Source of the DNA: Mycobacterium sp. EPa45
Lineage (GTDB): Bacteria > Actinomycetota > Actinomycetes > Mycobacteriales > Mycobacteriaceae
DNA length: 64,000 nucleotides
Direction of reading: 5' to 3'
Assembly (NCBI RefSeq): GCF_001021385.1
Contig: NZ_CP011773.1
Span: 1,240,001 to 1,304,000, forward strand
Under the pieces are notes generated by a model that saw nothing but the letters and a program-made list of their open reading frames with translations, had not been told where the DNA came from and searched no databases. Of the stretch, positions 45,566 to 54,841 are shown one piece after another. The stretch's first letter is position 1, and every line of letters begins with the position of its first letter. Both the position numbers and the translations under genes were made by a program.

Positions 45566-46302
45566 TGAAACTACAGCACTATCTCGGTGGCCTCGAAGGC
45601 CTTCCGGAACCGCTGTCCCTGGAAAAGCGTGTCTTCGTGGAAGATTGGGAGAAACGCATCTTCGGCATCCATGTCGCGATGATGGGTTTGTCGAACCATC
45701 TCGGTTCGGCGCTGCCTGCCTATCCCATCGACGAGGTGCCAACCGCGTTCAAAGACGAGTGGACGTGGGCTGATCTGCGCACCGGCGCCGAGGCGATGAA
45801 TCCCTTCGACTACTTCAAGTTTCGCTACTACGAGAAGTGGCTGGGTGGCATCACCCAGTTCTTCATCGACAAGGGTTACGTCACCGAAGGGGAACTCGCC
45901 GCCCGGATCGCCGAGATGGGACCCGCTTCCGATGTCGAGGAACTGCCCGCGATCGACGATCAGGTGATCGCGTATCTGCGTCTCGGCGACAGTCCGCGGC
46001 GCGATGCGGCGCACCCGAAGTTCGTGGTCGGTGCGCAAGTGCGAATCACCAATGTGCCCGCCGACGCCCATAGCCGGCTGCCGGGATACCTCCGCGGCAG
46101 GGTTGGCACGGTGGAACGCGTTTTCGAGGGTGACTATGGCTATTTCTGCCATACCGGCGACGGGATTGGTGAGCCGATGCCGATCTACATCGTCGGGTTC
46201 GACCCTTCCGAAATCTGGGGTTCGCGAGCCGAAGACGGTCCGTTGAAGCTGTACGCCGAACTATTCGAAGCCTATCTGGCACCAATCGAGGAGGACGCAT
46301 GA
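45565..46302 (+). CDS. nthB: nitrile hydratase subunit beta
   Basis: 245 residues. The N-terminal HYLGGLEGLPEPL segment, FVEDWEKRIFGIHVAMMGL, YEKWLGGITQFFIDKGYV, and a C-terminal SH3-like barrel (VGAQVRITNVPADAHSRLPGYLRGRVGTVERV, read in pieces) are typical. With the alpha subunit it converts nitriles to amides in the cytosol. The order beta-alpha is that of cobalt-type enzymes. Confidence 0.93.
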   Translation: MKLQHYLGGLEGLPEPLSLEKRVFVEDWEKRIFGIHVAMMGLSNHLGSALPAYPIDEVPTAFKDEWTWADLRTGAEAMNPFDYFKFRYYEKWLGGITQFFIDKGYVTEGELAARIAEMGPASDVEELPAIDDQVIAYLRLGDSPRRDAAHPKFVVGAQVRITNVPADAHSRLPGYLRGRVGTVERVFEGDYGYFCHTGDGIGEPMPIYIVGFDPSEIWGSRAEDGPLKLYAELFEAYLAPIEEDA

Positions 46303-46919
46303 CCGGTCAATTTGCCTACCCGCCCGACCGGGAAGAGGCAAGTGCCGCCAAGGCGGCCGCACTCGAGGCGCTGCTCATCGAGAAGGGCGTCATCACGCCT
46401 CAGACAGTGGACAAGGTACTGGCATACTTCGAGACCGAGATGACGCCGCTCAACGGCAAGAAGATCGTCGTAAAGGCCTGGACGGATCCCGAATTCGCCG
46501 CCAGGGTCGTCGTAGACACCCCCGCCGCGGTCGCGGAACTGGACCTGCCCGAGGGCATGGCCGGCGCCGAGGGTGAACACCTGCAGGCGGTGGCCAATAC
46601 CGCTGGGGTGCACAACCTGGTGATCTGTACGCTGTGCTCCTGCTTTCCCTGGCCGGTACTCGGCTTGCCGCCGTATTGGTACAAGGATCCGACGTTCCGA
46701 TCACGGGCAGCCCGGGAACCGCGCAAAGTGCTCGCCGAGGTCGGAGTCGATCTACCGGCCGACACCGAAATCAAGGTGTGGGATTCCAGCGGGCATTCAC
46801 GGTGGTTCGTCATCCCCGAAAGGCCTTCGGGTACTGAGGATTTCACCGAGGAAATGCTGATGGATCTGGTGACCACCGAGTCGATGATCGGCGTGGCGTT
46901 GGCGGGTCCCGCGTCATGA
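46299..46919 (+). CDS. nthA: nitrile hydratase subunit alpha, cobalt type
   Basis: 206 residues. The metal claw VICTLCSCFPWPVLGLPP has Cys110, Cys113 and Cys115; Thr at 111 (CTLCSC) is the signature of cobalt enzymes, whereas iron enzymes have CSLCSC. Cys113 and Cys115 would be the oxidised ligands. ESMIGVAL is near the C-terminus. It overlaps nthB and the accessory gene by four bases each. No amidase gene is nearby to use the amide. Confidence 0.94.
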   Translation: MTGQFAYPPDREEASAAKAAALEALLIEKGVITPQTVDKVLAYFETEMTPLNGKKIVVKAWTDPEFAARVVVDTPAAVAELDLPEGMAGAEGEHLQAVANTAGVHNLVICTLCSCFPWPVLGLPPYWYKDPTFRSRAAREPRKVLAEVGVDLPADTEIKVWDSSGHSRWFVIPERPSGTEDFTEEMLMDLVTTESMIGVALAGPAS

Positions 46920-47227
46920 AGCTGCACGAGACCTGCACCACCGATCAGGCTGCTCCGCAGTTCGACCACGAATGGCAGCGTCGGGCATTCGGGTTGGCAC
47001 TCGCACTCTCGGAGTTCCGGCACTACCCGTGGAGCGAGTTCCAGCAGACTCTCATCGCGACGATCGGGGAGTGGGAAGCCACCCCCGAATCCGAACGGGG
47101 GCAATGGGAGTACTACGACCACTGGGTCGTGACGCTCGAGAAGCTCGTCGACCGCCACGCGTTGCTCACCGCACCGTTGCTGACCGACGCCAATGACCAC
47201 GCGCTCGCCCACGATCACGACCACTAG
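46916..47227 (+). CDS. nitrile hydratase accessory protein (cobalt insertion)
   Basis: 103 residues. Resembles the small nitrile-hydratase activator family, itself like the beta-subunit N-terminus: FDHEWQRRAFGLALALSEF, YPWSEFQQTLIATIGEWE, YDHWVVTLEKLV. The C-terminus DANDHALAHDHDH is rich in metal-binding His and Asp. Expected to carry the alpha subunit during cobalt loading and self-subunit swapping. Confidence 0.88.
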   Translation: MKLHETCTTDQAAPQFDHEWQRRAFGLALALSEFRHYPWSEFQQTLIATIGEWEATPESERGQWEYYDHWVVTLEKLVDRHALLTAPLLTDANDHALAHDHDH

Positions 47228-47244
47228 AACTGAGGACTTCTGAG

Positions 47245-47469
47245 ATGAACACTGCCAACCCCGCCCACGCCGTGCCGCCCGTCGATGTGCGCGCGGCTGC
47301 CACGAGTCTCGCGAGCCCGCTTCGCCTGGCCGTGCTGATGCTCCTCGCGTTGATCGTCTACTACTTCGTCGGTTACGACCAAGGTGCGGTATCGGTGTTC
47401 GGATCGGACACCCACGTCCACGAATTCCTCCACGACGCGCGGCATCTTCTGGGGTTCCCGTGCCACTGA
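47245..47469 (+). CDS. cbtB: cobalt transporter subunit CbtB
   Basis: 74 residues with one membrane helix (LRLAVLMLLALIVYYFVGY) and the CbtB His motif THVHEFLHDARHLLGFPCH at the C-terminus. Overlaps cbtA by ten bases. In other bacteria cbtAB is usually tied to cobalamin synthesis; here it serves a cobalt enzyme. Confidence 0.9.
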   Translation: MNTANPAHAVPPVDVRAAATSLASPLRLAVLMLLALIVYYFVGYDQGAVSVFGSDTHVHEFLHDARHLLGFPCH

Positions 47470-48281
47470 GCGCCGAATTGCCTGCTGCTGTTCGGTATCT
47501 CGTTCCGGGCGTGTTGGCAGGTATCGCCTGTTTCGCGTTCAGTCGCGTGATGATCGAGCCTTTGATCGGCGCTGCGGTGGACTACGAGGGAGCCCGTGAA
47601 CACGCCGAGGCCGAAATCGCCGGAGACGGTCACGGCCATGGCCACGAGCTCTTCACTCGCTCGGTTCAGGCAAACGTCGGTGCTGCGGTCGGAGTCGTCG
47701 CTTTCGCCGTCGTGATGGGTGTGCTCTTTGCAGTGGCCTACACGGTGATCCGCACGGTACTCGGAAGGCGCGGTGCCGAGACCGATCCGACCGGCTTGGC
47801 GTTGTTGTTGTCGGCGGGGATGTTCGGAGTGATCACGTTGGTGCCGGGCCTGAAATATCCGCCGAATCCGCCGACCGTCGGTCTGGAAGAGACCATCGGC
47901 GCCCGAAGTTCGGCGTTCTTGACCGTCACGGTGATCTCGGTGGTGAGCGCGGGCGTTGCGATGGCGGCCGGGCTGGCATGGGCGCGCCGGTGGGGGATTT
48001 GGCCCGCAGCCACCCTCGCGGTCGGGGCCTACGTGGCGGTCATGCTGGCCACCGTCGTGGTGCTACCCGACTTCGATGAAGTCCCCGGACCGCTCGGCGG
48101 CCCGAACGGCATGGTGATCGACGGCTTTCCCGCCCAGGTACTGGCCGACTTTCGGGTCTATACCCTGCTGAACCAGGCGTTGATGTGGGCGACGATCGGC
48201 GCAACCTGGGCGTTTCTGTCGGCGCTGCTCACGAGGCGCCGAAAGCGCTCCTCGGAATTGGCAGCGACTCTTCAGTGGTAG
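47460..48281 (+). CDS. cbtA: cobalt transporter subunit CbtA
   Basis: 273 residues with about six membrane helices. RYLVPGVLAGIACFAFSRVM at the N-terminus, then a His-rich loop DGHGHGHELFTRSVQANVG, PGLKYPPNPPTVG, and TLLNQALMWATIGATWAFL near the end, all typical of CbtA. GTG start inside cbtB. A weak hairpin (48286-48301) follows the stop. Confidence 0.88.
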   Translation: MPLSAELPAAVRYLVPGVLAGIACFAFSRVMIEPLIGAAVDYEGAREHAEAEIAGDGHGHGHELFTRSVQANVGAAVGVVAFAVVMGVLFAVAYTVIRTVLGRRGAETDPTGLALLLSAGMFGVITLVPGLKYPPNPPTVGLEETIGARSSAFLTVTVISVVSAGVAMAAGLAWARRWGIWPAATLAVGAYVAVMLATVVVLPDFDEVPGPLGGPNGMVIDGFPAQVLADFRVYTLLNQALMWATIGATWAFLSALLTRRRKRSSELAATLQW

Positions 48282-48285
48282 CGCT

Positions 48286-48301
48286 GCCACGTCGGCGTGG
48301 C
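48286..48301 (+). terminator. short hairpin after cbtA
   Basis: GCCACG-TCGG-CGTGGC, 6-bp stem with a tetraloop, 5 bases after the stop; no U-tract. Confidence 0.35.
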
Positions 48302-48340
48302 TCTATGCGACACTAGCTCCCAGACGATGGGAGGGATGCA

Positions 48341-49228
48341 ATGTCGCACTGGGCAAGAAGAATTCGCGTCGCTGCGCTGAAGGTCGCCGGGTCGGCGTCG
48401 ATTGTCGGATTGATAATGACCGCGAATGCATTCCCTGCACAGGCGGATCCGGCTCCAGGTGATCCGGACGTCGTCGCCGGTCCCGCCGCCGGGCAGGACC
48501 CGACGCCGTTTACCGGCGCTGCGCCATTCGCGCCACCGAGGATCGCGCCCACGAACGGCTCGATGGTGGGGGTGGCTCAGCCGGTCATCATCGATTTCCC
48601 CGGGCCGGTCGAGGATGCCGGCGCGACCGAAAACGCCATCCACATTTCTTCCGTCCCACCGGTTCCCGGCAAGTTCTACTGGATGACTCCCACGCAGCTG
48701 CGCTGGCGGCCGCTGAGCTTCTGGCCCGCCCACACCGCGGTGACCGTCGATGCCGCTGGCATGGTCTCAACGTTCCGAACGGGAGACACGCTGATCGCCA
48801 CCGCCGACGACGCCACGCATCAACTGACCGTCACCCGCAACGGAGTCGTGGAGAAGGTCATCCCGATGTCGATGGGCATGGCGGCCGGCGGCCACCAAAC
48901 CGCGAACGGAACGTATTACGTCCAAGAGAAGATGCCCACGGTGGTGATGGATTCCTCGACTTACGGAGTCCCCGTCAACTCGACGTACGGCTACAAGACG
49001 ACCGTCGAGCTGGCCGTCCGCTTCGATGACAGCGGGAACTTCGTGCACAGCGCTCCCTGGTCGGTCGACGATCAGGGCAAGCGCGACGTCAGCCACGGCT
49101 GCATCAACATCAGCCCCGCCAATGCACGGTGGTTCTACGACAACTTCGGTGCCGGCGACCCGATCATCGTCAAAAATTCCACCGGCACCTACACCAGGGT
49201 CGACGGCTCCAGCGACTGGCAGCGTTAG
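48341..49228 (+). CDS. L,D-transpeptidase (LdtMt1-like)
   Basis: 295 residues. Signal peptide about 1-36 (ending FPAQADPAP), an Ig-like domain about 65-147 ([18 protein letters not shown]), then the YkuD catalytic domain with His236 and the SHGC motif ([12 protein letters not shown], Cys254). It forms 3-3 cross-links in peptidoglycan and is the target class of carbapenems. No lipobox Cys, and a single Ig domain: closer to LdtMt1 than to LdtMt2. Confidence 0.93.
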   Translation: MSHWARRIRVAALKVAGSASIVGLIMTANAFPAQADPAPGDPDVVAGPAAGQDPTPFTGAAPFAPPRIAPTNGSMVGVAQPVIIDFPGPVEDAGATENAIHISSVPPVPGKFYWMTPTQLRWRPLSFWPAHTAVTVDAAGMVSTFRTGDTLIATADDATHQLTVTRNGVVEKVIPMSMGMAAGGHQTANGTYYVQEKMPTVVMDSSTYGVPVNSTYGYKTTVELAVRFDDSGNFVHSAPWSVDDQGKRDVSHGCINISPANARWFYDNFGAGDPIIVKNSTGTYTRVDGSSDWQR

Positions 49229-49454
49229 CGCCGATCCGGGCGCGCTTCGCTGACGGACCGAAACCGGGGAAGAGATGCCGTAGCGGCCCAGTCGCGCGGC
49301 ATTGATCGGATTTGCCAGAAGTCGGCGTTGGCAACGCCGGACTGATCGTGCGGCCCAAACATGGCCGAGCTCTGTCGGATTCAGTGTTGTGCACCCGATG
49401 ATGTGGGGTAGGTTTACGTCTGGGTCAGGGGTGACACGACGACGGGGAGTCGAC

Positions 49455-50648
49455 ATGCCTGCAATCCCTCGCCCCTTCATCGCAGCCGGCGTGGCTGTTG
49501 TGGGTACGAGCGCCATCGCGTTGAGTCCGGTCACGGTTCCGCCGCCCGACATGCTGACCACGCCGGCGATCCAACTCGCTGCGAGCACCGACTGGACCGA
49601 CATTTTCACCAGGGCCGGCCAGAACGCGCAGGCGCTGTTCGAGACTTGGCGCGAGGCGCCGGCTCCGATCCTGCAGCAGATCATCGCCAACCAGCTGTCG
49701 TACCTCCAACAGCTGCCTGACGTCGCCGCCATCGCCACGCACATCCAGACGAACCTGCAGGCGGCGCTCGCCGCGCCGACCGCTCCCGATCTGAGCACTC
49801 TGGATCCCACCCACGGCACCTTCTACCAGCTTCTGCCCGCCGTCTTGCAGCTGCCCGGTGTCCCAGCTGCGTTGAATCTCGTCATTTCCCCGACAGGATT
49901 GCAGCTGCTGGCTTTCTCGACCAGCCCGCTGAGCGGCTTGATCCTCGGCATGGCCGGGCCGGTCCTGGGCCCCCTGCTGGTGTTGGCGTCCAGCCTCGAC
50001 TCGGTCCGTGCCGACCTCACCGCGCCCACACCGGATGTGGCGGGAGCGCTGACCGCCCTGGCGAACATCCCCGCAGCCATGACCGACGCATTCCTCAACG
50101 GCGGGCAACACGTCGACCTCACAGCGCTGGCGAAGACTTTCGGACCGGCGATCGGCGTCAGCTTCCCCGACGGTGTCGAGGTCGGCGTTGCTCTCGGCGG
50201 CCTGCTCAGCCCGGGCGGCTCGATCTTCAATGCCCTCGATTTCGCTTACGACAACAACCTGCTCGACGTGCTGCACATCCACGTCCCGCTCGCGACCGGA
50301 ACCGGGATCGGACCTATCGGTGCGTTCATGGACTTCACCAGAGCCATCGCGAAGTCCATCGGATGGACTGCTCCCGCGAGCGCCGCGGCCGCGCAGAGCG
50401 CGACCACGCCAAGTGCTTTGGCCGCGGCCAACGAGGTGCCGCGGTCCGTCCAGGCCGCCACGCCGACCACCACCGTGACGGCGCCGATCGTCCCCAAAGC
50501 CACCACGAGCCGTGATGTGAAGGCCAGCAAGGGAAGTAGTGCCGCCGGGAGTGGCAGCGCCGACGCCAAGCGCAACCCGGCAGCAGCCGGGTCCGGAAAG
50601 GGATCAAGCGCGCGGGCGAAGGCGCCGGCGAAGGCAGCCGCCGGCTAA
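49455..50648 (+). CDS. second GjpA-like secreted protein
   Basis: 397 residues from the ATG at 49455 (GGGGAG upstream). The N-terminus IPRPFIAAGVAVVGTSAIALSP is a divergent copy of the 36441 gene's export signal. The shared TREAPAPILQQI-like segment (here WREAPAPILQQIIANQLSYL) and NIPAAMTDAFLNGG match the paralogue's ASPAPILSQIVVNQM and NLPANLVDGFLNG. It too ends in a Ser/Ala/Lys-rich tail (SARAKAPAKAAAG). The mature part is otherwise hydrophobic and Pro/Leu-rich. Porin role is family annotation only. Confidence 0.7.
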   Translation: MPAIPRPFIAAGVAVVGTSAIALSPVTVPPPDMLTTPAIQLAASTDWTDIFTRAGQNAQALFETWREAPAPILQQIIANQLSYLQQLPDVAAIATHIQTNLQAALAAPTAPDLSTLDPTHGTFYQLLPAVLQLPGVPAALNLVISPTGLQLLAFSTSPLSGLILGMAGPVLGPLLVLASSLDSVRADLTAPTPDVAGALTALANIPAAMTDAFLNGGQHVDLTALAKTFGPAIGVSFPDGVEVGVALGGLLSPGGSIFNALDFAYDNNLLDVLHIHVPLATGTGIGPIGAFMDFTRAIAKSIGWTAPASAAAAQSATTPSALAAANEVPRSVQAATPTTTVTAPIVPKATTSRDVKASKGSSAAGSGSADAKRNPAAAGSGKGSSARAKAPAKAAAG

Positions 50649-50742
50649 ATCAGTGAGGCCGGTGTGGTGGCATCGGCCGACGTACGGGTTCGTCGCAGCA
50701 GCGCCTGGCCCAAAGTAGGTGGGTGGGCCTCGGCGCGCCAGG

Positions 50743-51540
50743 ATGACGATCGGGGACCGGTCGGGCGATGATACAGGTGTGGCTGCTGATGCAACTGTGA
50801 CTGACCCGGGCCCGTCGGTGGAGGACCCCGCGGCGCAACCCACCGCACCCACCGAGCCGCAGGCCACCGAGCAACCGGCTGAGCTCAACCCCGCACCGCC
50901 GCCGCAGCGGACCTGGTCGATGCCGAAGTCGCCGATCACCCGCAAGCAGGCCGACGACGCGGGCCGCCTCGCCCTCAAGACCATCACCGGCATCGCCCAC
51001 TTCATCGCGGTCGCTAGCCGGCGCGGCGCTCGGGCCATCACGCGGTTCTGGCGCGCGATCGAAGCGGTGCCCGCCGCCGTACAACTGGTCGGCGTCGCGA
51101 GCATCGGCATGCTCCTCGGTGTCGTCGGCGCAATCGCGCTGCACTCGACCCTCGGACTGATCTGCACCGTCGTCGTCATCCCGACCAGTGCCGCAACCCT
51201 GGGAGCGCTTGGGCACCGCTGGTACAGCGGACTCGGCATCGAAGCGGCGCGCCAGACCCAGCAGGCCGAACCCGCACAGTCCGACTTGCAGCGTTCGGTC
51301 CACTACGTCGACAAGAAGCTCGCACTGGCGCTGAGCTCCTTCGGCACCGATCACCACCAGCACGCGGTGATCGCGTTGTTCCAGGCAAAGACGGCCGTCG
51401 AGCTCACGCTGGGAACCGAGCAAGATCCGCCAAGTCACGTCGACCTATCCGTTCGCCCCGACGACTACGCGCTGCGGCCACGGATCCGCGCCGGATCGGC
51501 TTCTGCTCTGCCAGAAAGCAATTCGCTGGCGGCATCGTGA
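50743..51540 (+). CDS. membrane protein of unknown function (two-helix hairpin)
   Basis: 265 residues from the ATG at 50743 (GTG 50719 also possible). A Pro/Glu/Thr-rich N-terminus to ~55 is followed by a helical region and a membrane hairpin ([35 protein letters not shown], read in pieces). The C-terminal part is soluble ([37 protein letters not shown], in pieces). No family recognised. Its stop overlaps the next gene by four bases. Confidence 0.6.
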   Translation: MTIGDRSGDDTGVAADATVTDPGPSVEDPAAQPTAPTEPQATEQPAELNPAPPPQRTWSMPKSPITRKQADDAGRLALKTITGIAHFIAVASRRGARAITRFWRAIEAVPAAVQLVGVASIGMLLGVVGAIALHSTLGLICTVVVIPTSAATLGALGHRWYSGLGIEAARQTQQAEPAQSDLQRSVHYVDKKLALALSSFGTDHHQHAVIALFQAKTAVELTLGTEQDPPSHVDLSVRPDDYALRPRIRAGSASALPESNSLAAS

Positions 51541-51917
51541 CTCGGCCGGCCATCACCGGGCAGGTTGCCCTGGTCGAGGACGACTACACCCTGGTGATCA
51601 ACCGCGGGACCGAGGCTGGAGTGGCAGTGGGCATGGTTTTCGCCGTGTACTGCCGCGAGGCGTCGGTGATCACCGACCCCGAATCCGGCCGCGAGTTGGG
51701 CAGACTCAATCGCGAGAAGCTTCGAGTCCGAGTCGTCGACGCGCAGCCGCTGTTCGCCCGCGCCCACACGTTCGTCGAGACCGACAGCTTCTACGGTCTA
51801 CTCCGCATCCCATTCGTCGCAAGCCCCGTCGACGATGTGGTCACAGTCGACGTTGGCGACACAGTGGAGCTGGTAAGCGGGCAAGAAAGCGCGTGCCGCA
51901 CCGGTACGGATCGCTAG
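51537..51917 (+). CDS. small protein with FlgT-C-like beta domain
   Basis: 126 residues from a GTG. The pattern [29 protein letters not shown]...[13 protein letters not shown] resembles the C-terminal domain of FlgT and related envelope proteins. No signal peptide. Translationally coupled to the membrane protein before it, so the pair probably acts together. Function unknown. Confidence 0.55.
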   Translation: MTRPAITGQVALVEDDYTLVINRGTEAGVAVGMVFAVYCREASVITDPESGRELGRLNREKLRVRVVDAQPLFARAHTFVETDSFYGLLRIPFVASPVDDVVTVDVGDTVELVSGQESACRTGTDR

Positions 51918-51979
51918 CCGGGACGCGGGCCGGGGTACTAAGCGGGATACAAACCAGAGATTGTGGGTACTCGTGGGCG

Positions 51980-52822
51980 ATGTTGAATCGCGCAACCACC
52001 GCCGCGGCGCTTCTTGCGGCACCCGTTTTCGTGTTGGCAGGCTGCAACTCCACGCAGAACGGCAGCCAGCAAACCACCGGTACGACGACGTCATCCGGCT
52101 CGAGCGCCCAGACGCTAAAGGCCGAGCTGAAGTCACCGGACGGCAAGCCGATCGCCAATGCGACCATCGATTTCTCGGGCGGGTTCGCGACGGTGACGGT
52201 CGAGACCGTCGCCGGCGGCAACCTGTCCCCGGGCAGCCACGGCATGCACATCCACTCCGTGGGCAAGTGTGAGGCCGATTCCGTCGCCCCGTCGGGCGGT
52301 GCGCCGGGCAATTTCCTGTCCGCCGGTGGTCATCTGCAGGTCGGTGGCCGCACGGAACATCCAGCCAGCGGCGATCTGACACCACTCTTCGTGCGCTCGG
52401 ACGGTTCGGGAAAGGTCGTCGCGACCACCGACGCGATCAAGCTCGACGACCTCAAGGGACCGGAGGGTAGTGCGCTGATCATCCACGCGGACCCCGACAA
52501 CTTCGCCAACATCCCGCAGCGCTACACCCATGACGGCGTGCCGGGACCCGACGCCGAGACGATGGCCACGGGCGACGCCGGTGCCCGGGTGGCGTGCGCG
52601 GTTCTGGCCCCGGCCAGCGCGACGACCACCACGTCCGTGTCGACGAGCACGTCGACGGTCACCGAGACGACTGCCACGCCGGTGCCGGCCGAGACCAGCC
52701 CGACCACGACGACGTCGACTTCTCCGTCGACCACCACCACGGTGAGCCCGACGACGACGGTGACGACGTCGACCACGGTCTCGACGACGACGTCTCCGGT
52801 CACTCCCCGCCCGGGGGGCTGA
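51980..52822 (+). CDS. sodC: Cu/Zn superoxide dismutase lipoprotein with Thr/Ser-rich tail
   Basis: 280 residues from the ATG at 51980. Lipobox FVLAGCN, a Ser/Thr linker, then the SOD fold: metal His in [40 protein letters not shown] and [12 protein letters not shown] (disulfide Cys). A ~75-residue tail of Thr, Ser, Val and Pro, encoded by ACG/ACC-rich DNA, extends it beyond the M. tuberculosis protein (about 240 aa). Periplasmic superoxide defence. The 3' end overlaps the convergent radical SAM gene by 23 bases. Confidence 0.92.
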   Translation: MLNRATTAAALLAAPVFVLAGCNSTQNGSQQTTGTTTSSGSSAQTLKAELKSPDGKPIANATIDFSGGFATVTVETVAGGNLSPGSHGMHIHSVGKCEADSVAPSGGAPGNFLSAGGHLQVGGRTEHPASGDLTPLFVRSDGSGKVVATTDAIKLDDLKGPEGSALIIHADPDNFANIPQRYTHDGVPGPDAETMATGDAGARVACAVLAPASATTTTSVSTSTSTVTETTATPVPAETSPTTTTSTSPSTTTTVSPTTTVTTSTTVSTTTSPVTPRPGG

Positions 52823-54335
52823 CCGCGAGCAGCGGGAGTTGTCGGCCCGTCGCGATCGACATTCGCTGGCGACCCAGCGCGGGCCAGGCCTGGACAGCGC
52901 AGAACGGCGCGCACTGGTGCTGATCTGAGCTGGTGCCCACGTGTACGCAGCACTGAATCAATCGTTCTTCGATCATGGTGGACATGTCCATGAACGGTTT
53001 GACGGTGATGCGGACGATCCGTTCGCCGAGCATTCGGCGGAGCTTGCGCTGTCGCCCGGGCAGCGCCGACGCGGCCATGGTGAGCAGTGTGCTCACGCCG
53101 AGATCGCAACTCTCACAGATGGTTCGCCACACATCGCCGATGTCGGGATGCGATAGCGACGACTGCTCCGACAACAGGCCCAGTAACGATTCTTTGACCG
53201 CGAGGCGCAGCTGCTGGGGGAGTTCGGTGTCGACGATCCGGTTCGACACCAAGCCGAGTCTGGCCTTGAGCCCGTCGTGACCGAGCAGTGAAACCAGCGA
53301 GCGCCACGCGCCCGCGTCGTCGCGAATCAGGTATCCGACCGAACAGCAATGCGGATGCGAACACGGCAGTGCGGTCAGGTCACGCCAGGTGACCAAGCCG
53401 TCGGTCTGCGGACCGAGCCGCGTGAGCACCCCGGTATGGGTCAACCGATCCAACGGATCGATATGCCCGGAACGGCCCGATCCGAACTGTGGCTGGATAC
53501 TGATTCCACCGACGTACGGCGTGGCCAGCGCCAACTCGACCATGTCGCCTATTTCGGCATCGTTCACCCCGAGTGCGACGGTCATCACCAGGGTCGTGAA
53601 TATCTCGCGCTGCGAGAGCCGTTGCAGCGCAGACTGCTTCATCGAGCGCAGATCGCCACCGCGGTGATGGCGGTGCGCATCCTCGGTGAGGCCGTCGTAT
53701 TGCAGGTACACCTCGACGCGCTGCCGGTGCTCGGTGAGCAGATCCAGCAGGTTGTCATCCCCGGCAATACGAATGCCGTTGCTGTTGAGGAGTATTCGGG
53801 TGATCGGGCGCGACGTCAGTTCGGCCAACAGCTCGGGCAGCGCCGGGTGCAGCGTCGGCTCACCGCCGGAGAGCATCAGCACGTCGAGGCGGCCGTTCTC
53901 GCGGGCCAGTCGCTGGTCCACGTTGGCCAGTACGTCGGCGACTGCCACCACATTGCGCAGGTCCGGCGAGGAGCCGGTGAAGCAGGTCGGGCAGCGCAGA
54001 TTGCAGGTCTCAGCGATGTCTTCGACAAGGATGCAGGTGTGCTGGGTCTGCATCTCCGGCAGACCGCGCAAGTACGCCGCCGGGATGGGGTCGAAATTGG
54101 CGGCCACATCGGGGGTGTGGGCTTTGGTTGGTGCCGTCCACTCCTCCAGATAGGACAGGATCTCCGGATCCTCGTCGTAGAGGGTGCGCACCAATCCGTG
54201 TGTCGGGCAACCGCGCTCGAGCCAGACGCGTCCGTCCCGTTCGACGAGCCGGCCGCTCAGGCGAACGACATCGGTCAGCGGTTTATCGGGTGCCTCGTTG
54301 TGACAGGACGGACAGAACGCGGTCACGTAGCGCAT
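52800..54335 (-). CDS. radical SAM protein of the MJ0619/tetraether-synthase-like family
   Basis: 511 residues from the ATG at 54335 (ATG 54359 also possible). The N-terminal rubredoxin/zinc-like module has [10 protein letters not shown] (Cys8, Cys11) and RGCPTHG (Cys43, His46). The radical SAM core has [11 protein letters not shown] (Cys111, 115, 118) and [10 protein letters not shown]. Downstream Cys sets are [13 protein letters not shown] (325, 330, 331), CESC (407, 410) and IQCCVH...CAPFC (462, 463, 475, 479), enough for extra FeS clusters. This arrangement matches, from memory, archaeal MJ0619 (Tes), which joins lipid chains through carbon-carbon bonds. Here the substrate is unknown; the Lgt-like neighbour hints at a membrane lipid or lipoprotein. 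Confidence 0.85.
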   Translation of the reverse strand: MRYVTAFCPSCHNEAPDKPLTDVVRLSGRLVERDGRVWLERGCPTHGLVRTLYDEDPEILSYLEEWTAPTKAHTPDVAANFDPIPAAYLRGLPEMQTQHTCILVEDIAETCNLRCPTCFTGSSPDLRNVVAVADVLANVDQRLARENGRLDVLMLSGGEPTLHPALPELLAELTSRPITRILLNSNGIRIAGDDNLLDLLTEHRQRVEVYLQYDGLTEDAHRHHRGGDLRSMKQSALQRLSQREIFTTLVMTVALGVNDAEIGDMVELALATPYVGGISIQPQFGSGRSGHIDPLDRLTHTGVLTRLGPQTDGLVTWRDLTALPCSHPHCCSVGYLIRDDAGAWRSLVSLLGHDGLKARLGLVSNRIVDTELPQQLRLAVKESLLGLLSEQSSLSHPDIGDVWRTICESCDLGVSTLLTMAASALPGRQRKLRRMLGERIVRITVKPFMDMSTMIEERLIQCCVHVGTSSDQHQCAPFCAVQAWPALGRQRMSIATGRQLPLLAVSPPGGE

Positions 54336-54370
54336 CAACCGGTCGCCTCGTAACCCCATCCCGGAGTTCG

Positions 54371-54841
54371 TCACGTGTACAGCTCGGGATTGATGCCCGT
54401 GCAGAATCCGACGGAGACGACGGTCAGCACGGCCCACCCGATCATCAATCCGAGGCCGATTCCCTTACCGCTCGCATTCGAGGTTGCCAGTAGCACGCCA
54501 CCGCCGCCGAATGCGATGAGTGCCAACACCACTGCGCCGGCGACCAGCGCCGCGTGTCCACTCCCTCCGGACATGGCCAGCACCGCGAAACCGATGACGA
54601 AATTCAGCGGCAAGTACAGGAACGCGCCGAGGAACGCCATCCCGACCGAGATGCGGGGGGTGTGTGGCTGCTGCCACGGCGGTGGCGCCGGCGGCGGATA
54701 GTCGTATTGGCCGGGCGGCCGATATCCCGGCGGTGGCGGATTCCACGGCGGCTGCGGGAGATAGGCGGGCGGCAACGGCTGATCCGGCGGCGGCGGGATG
54801 TCGTCACCGTTCGGGTCATCGCCCGGTGGGGGAGTCGTCAT
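54371..54841 (-). CDS. Pro-rich N-terminus membrane protein
   Basis: 156 residues from the ATG at 54841. The first ~60 residues are Pro/Tyr/Gln-rich (PPPPGYRPPGQYDYPPPAPP), likely cytoplasmic. About three membrane helices follow (SVGMAFLGAFLYLPLNFVIGF, AALVAGAVVLALIAFGG, GLGLMIGWAVLTVVSVGF). It overlaps the Lgt-like gene by four bases and precedes the radical SAM gene. No function known. Confidence 0.7.
   Translation of the reverse strand: MTTPPPGDDPNGDDIPPPPDQPLPPAYLPQPPWNPPPPGYRPPGQYDYPPPAPPPWQQPHTPRISVGMAFLGAFLYLPLNFVIGFAVLAMSGGSGHAALVAGAVVLALIAFGGGGVLLATSNASGKGIGLGLMIGWAVLTVVSVGFCTGINPELYT

Noticed and set aside
52620..52810. ACG/ACC-rich stretch considered as a non-coding microsatellite
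   Set aside because: It is in frame with sodC and encodes a Thr/Ser/Pro tail ending in a proper stop.
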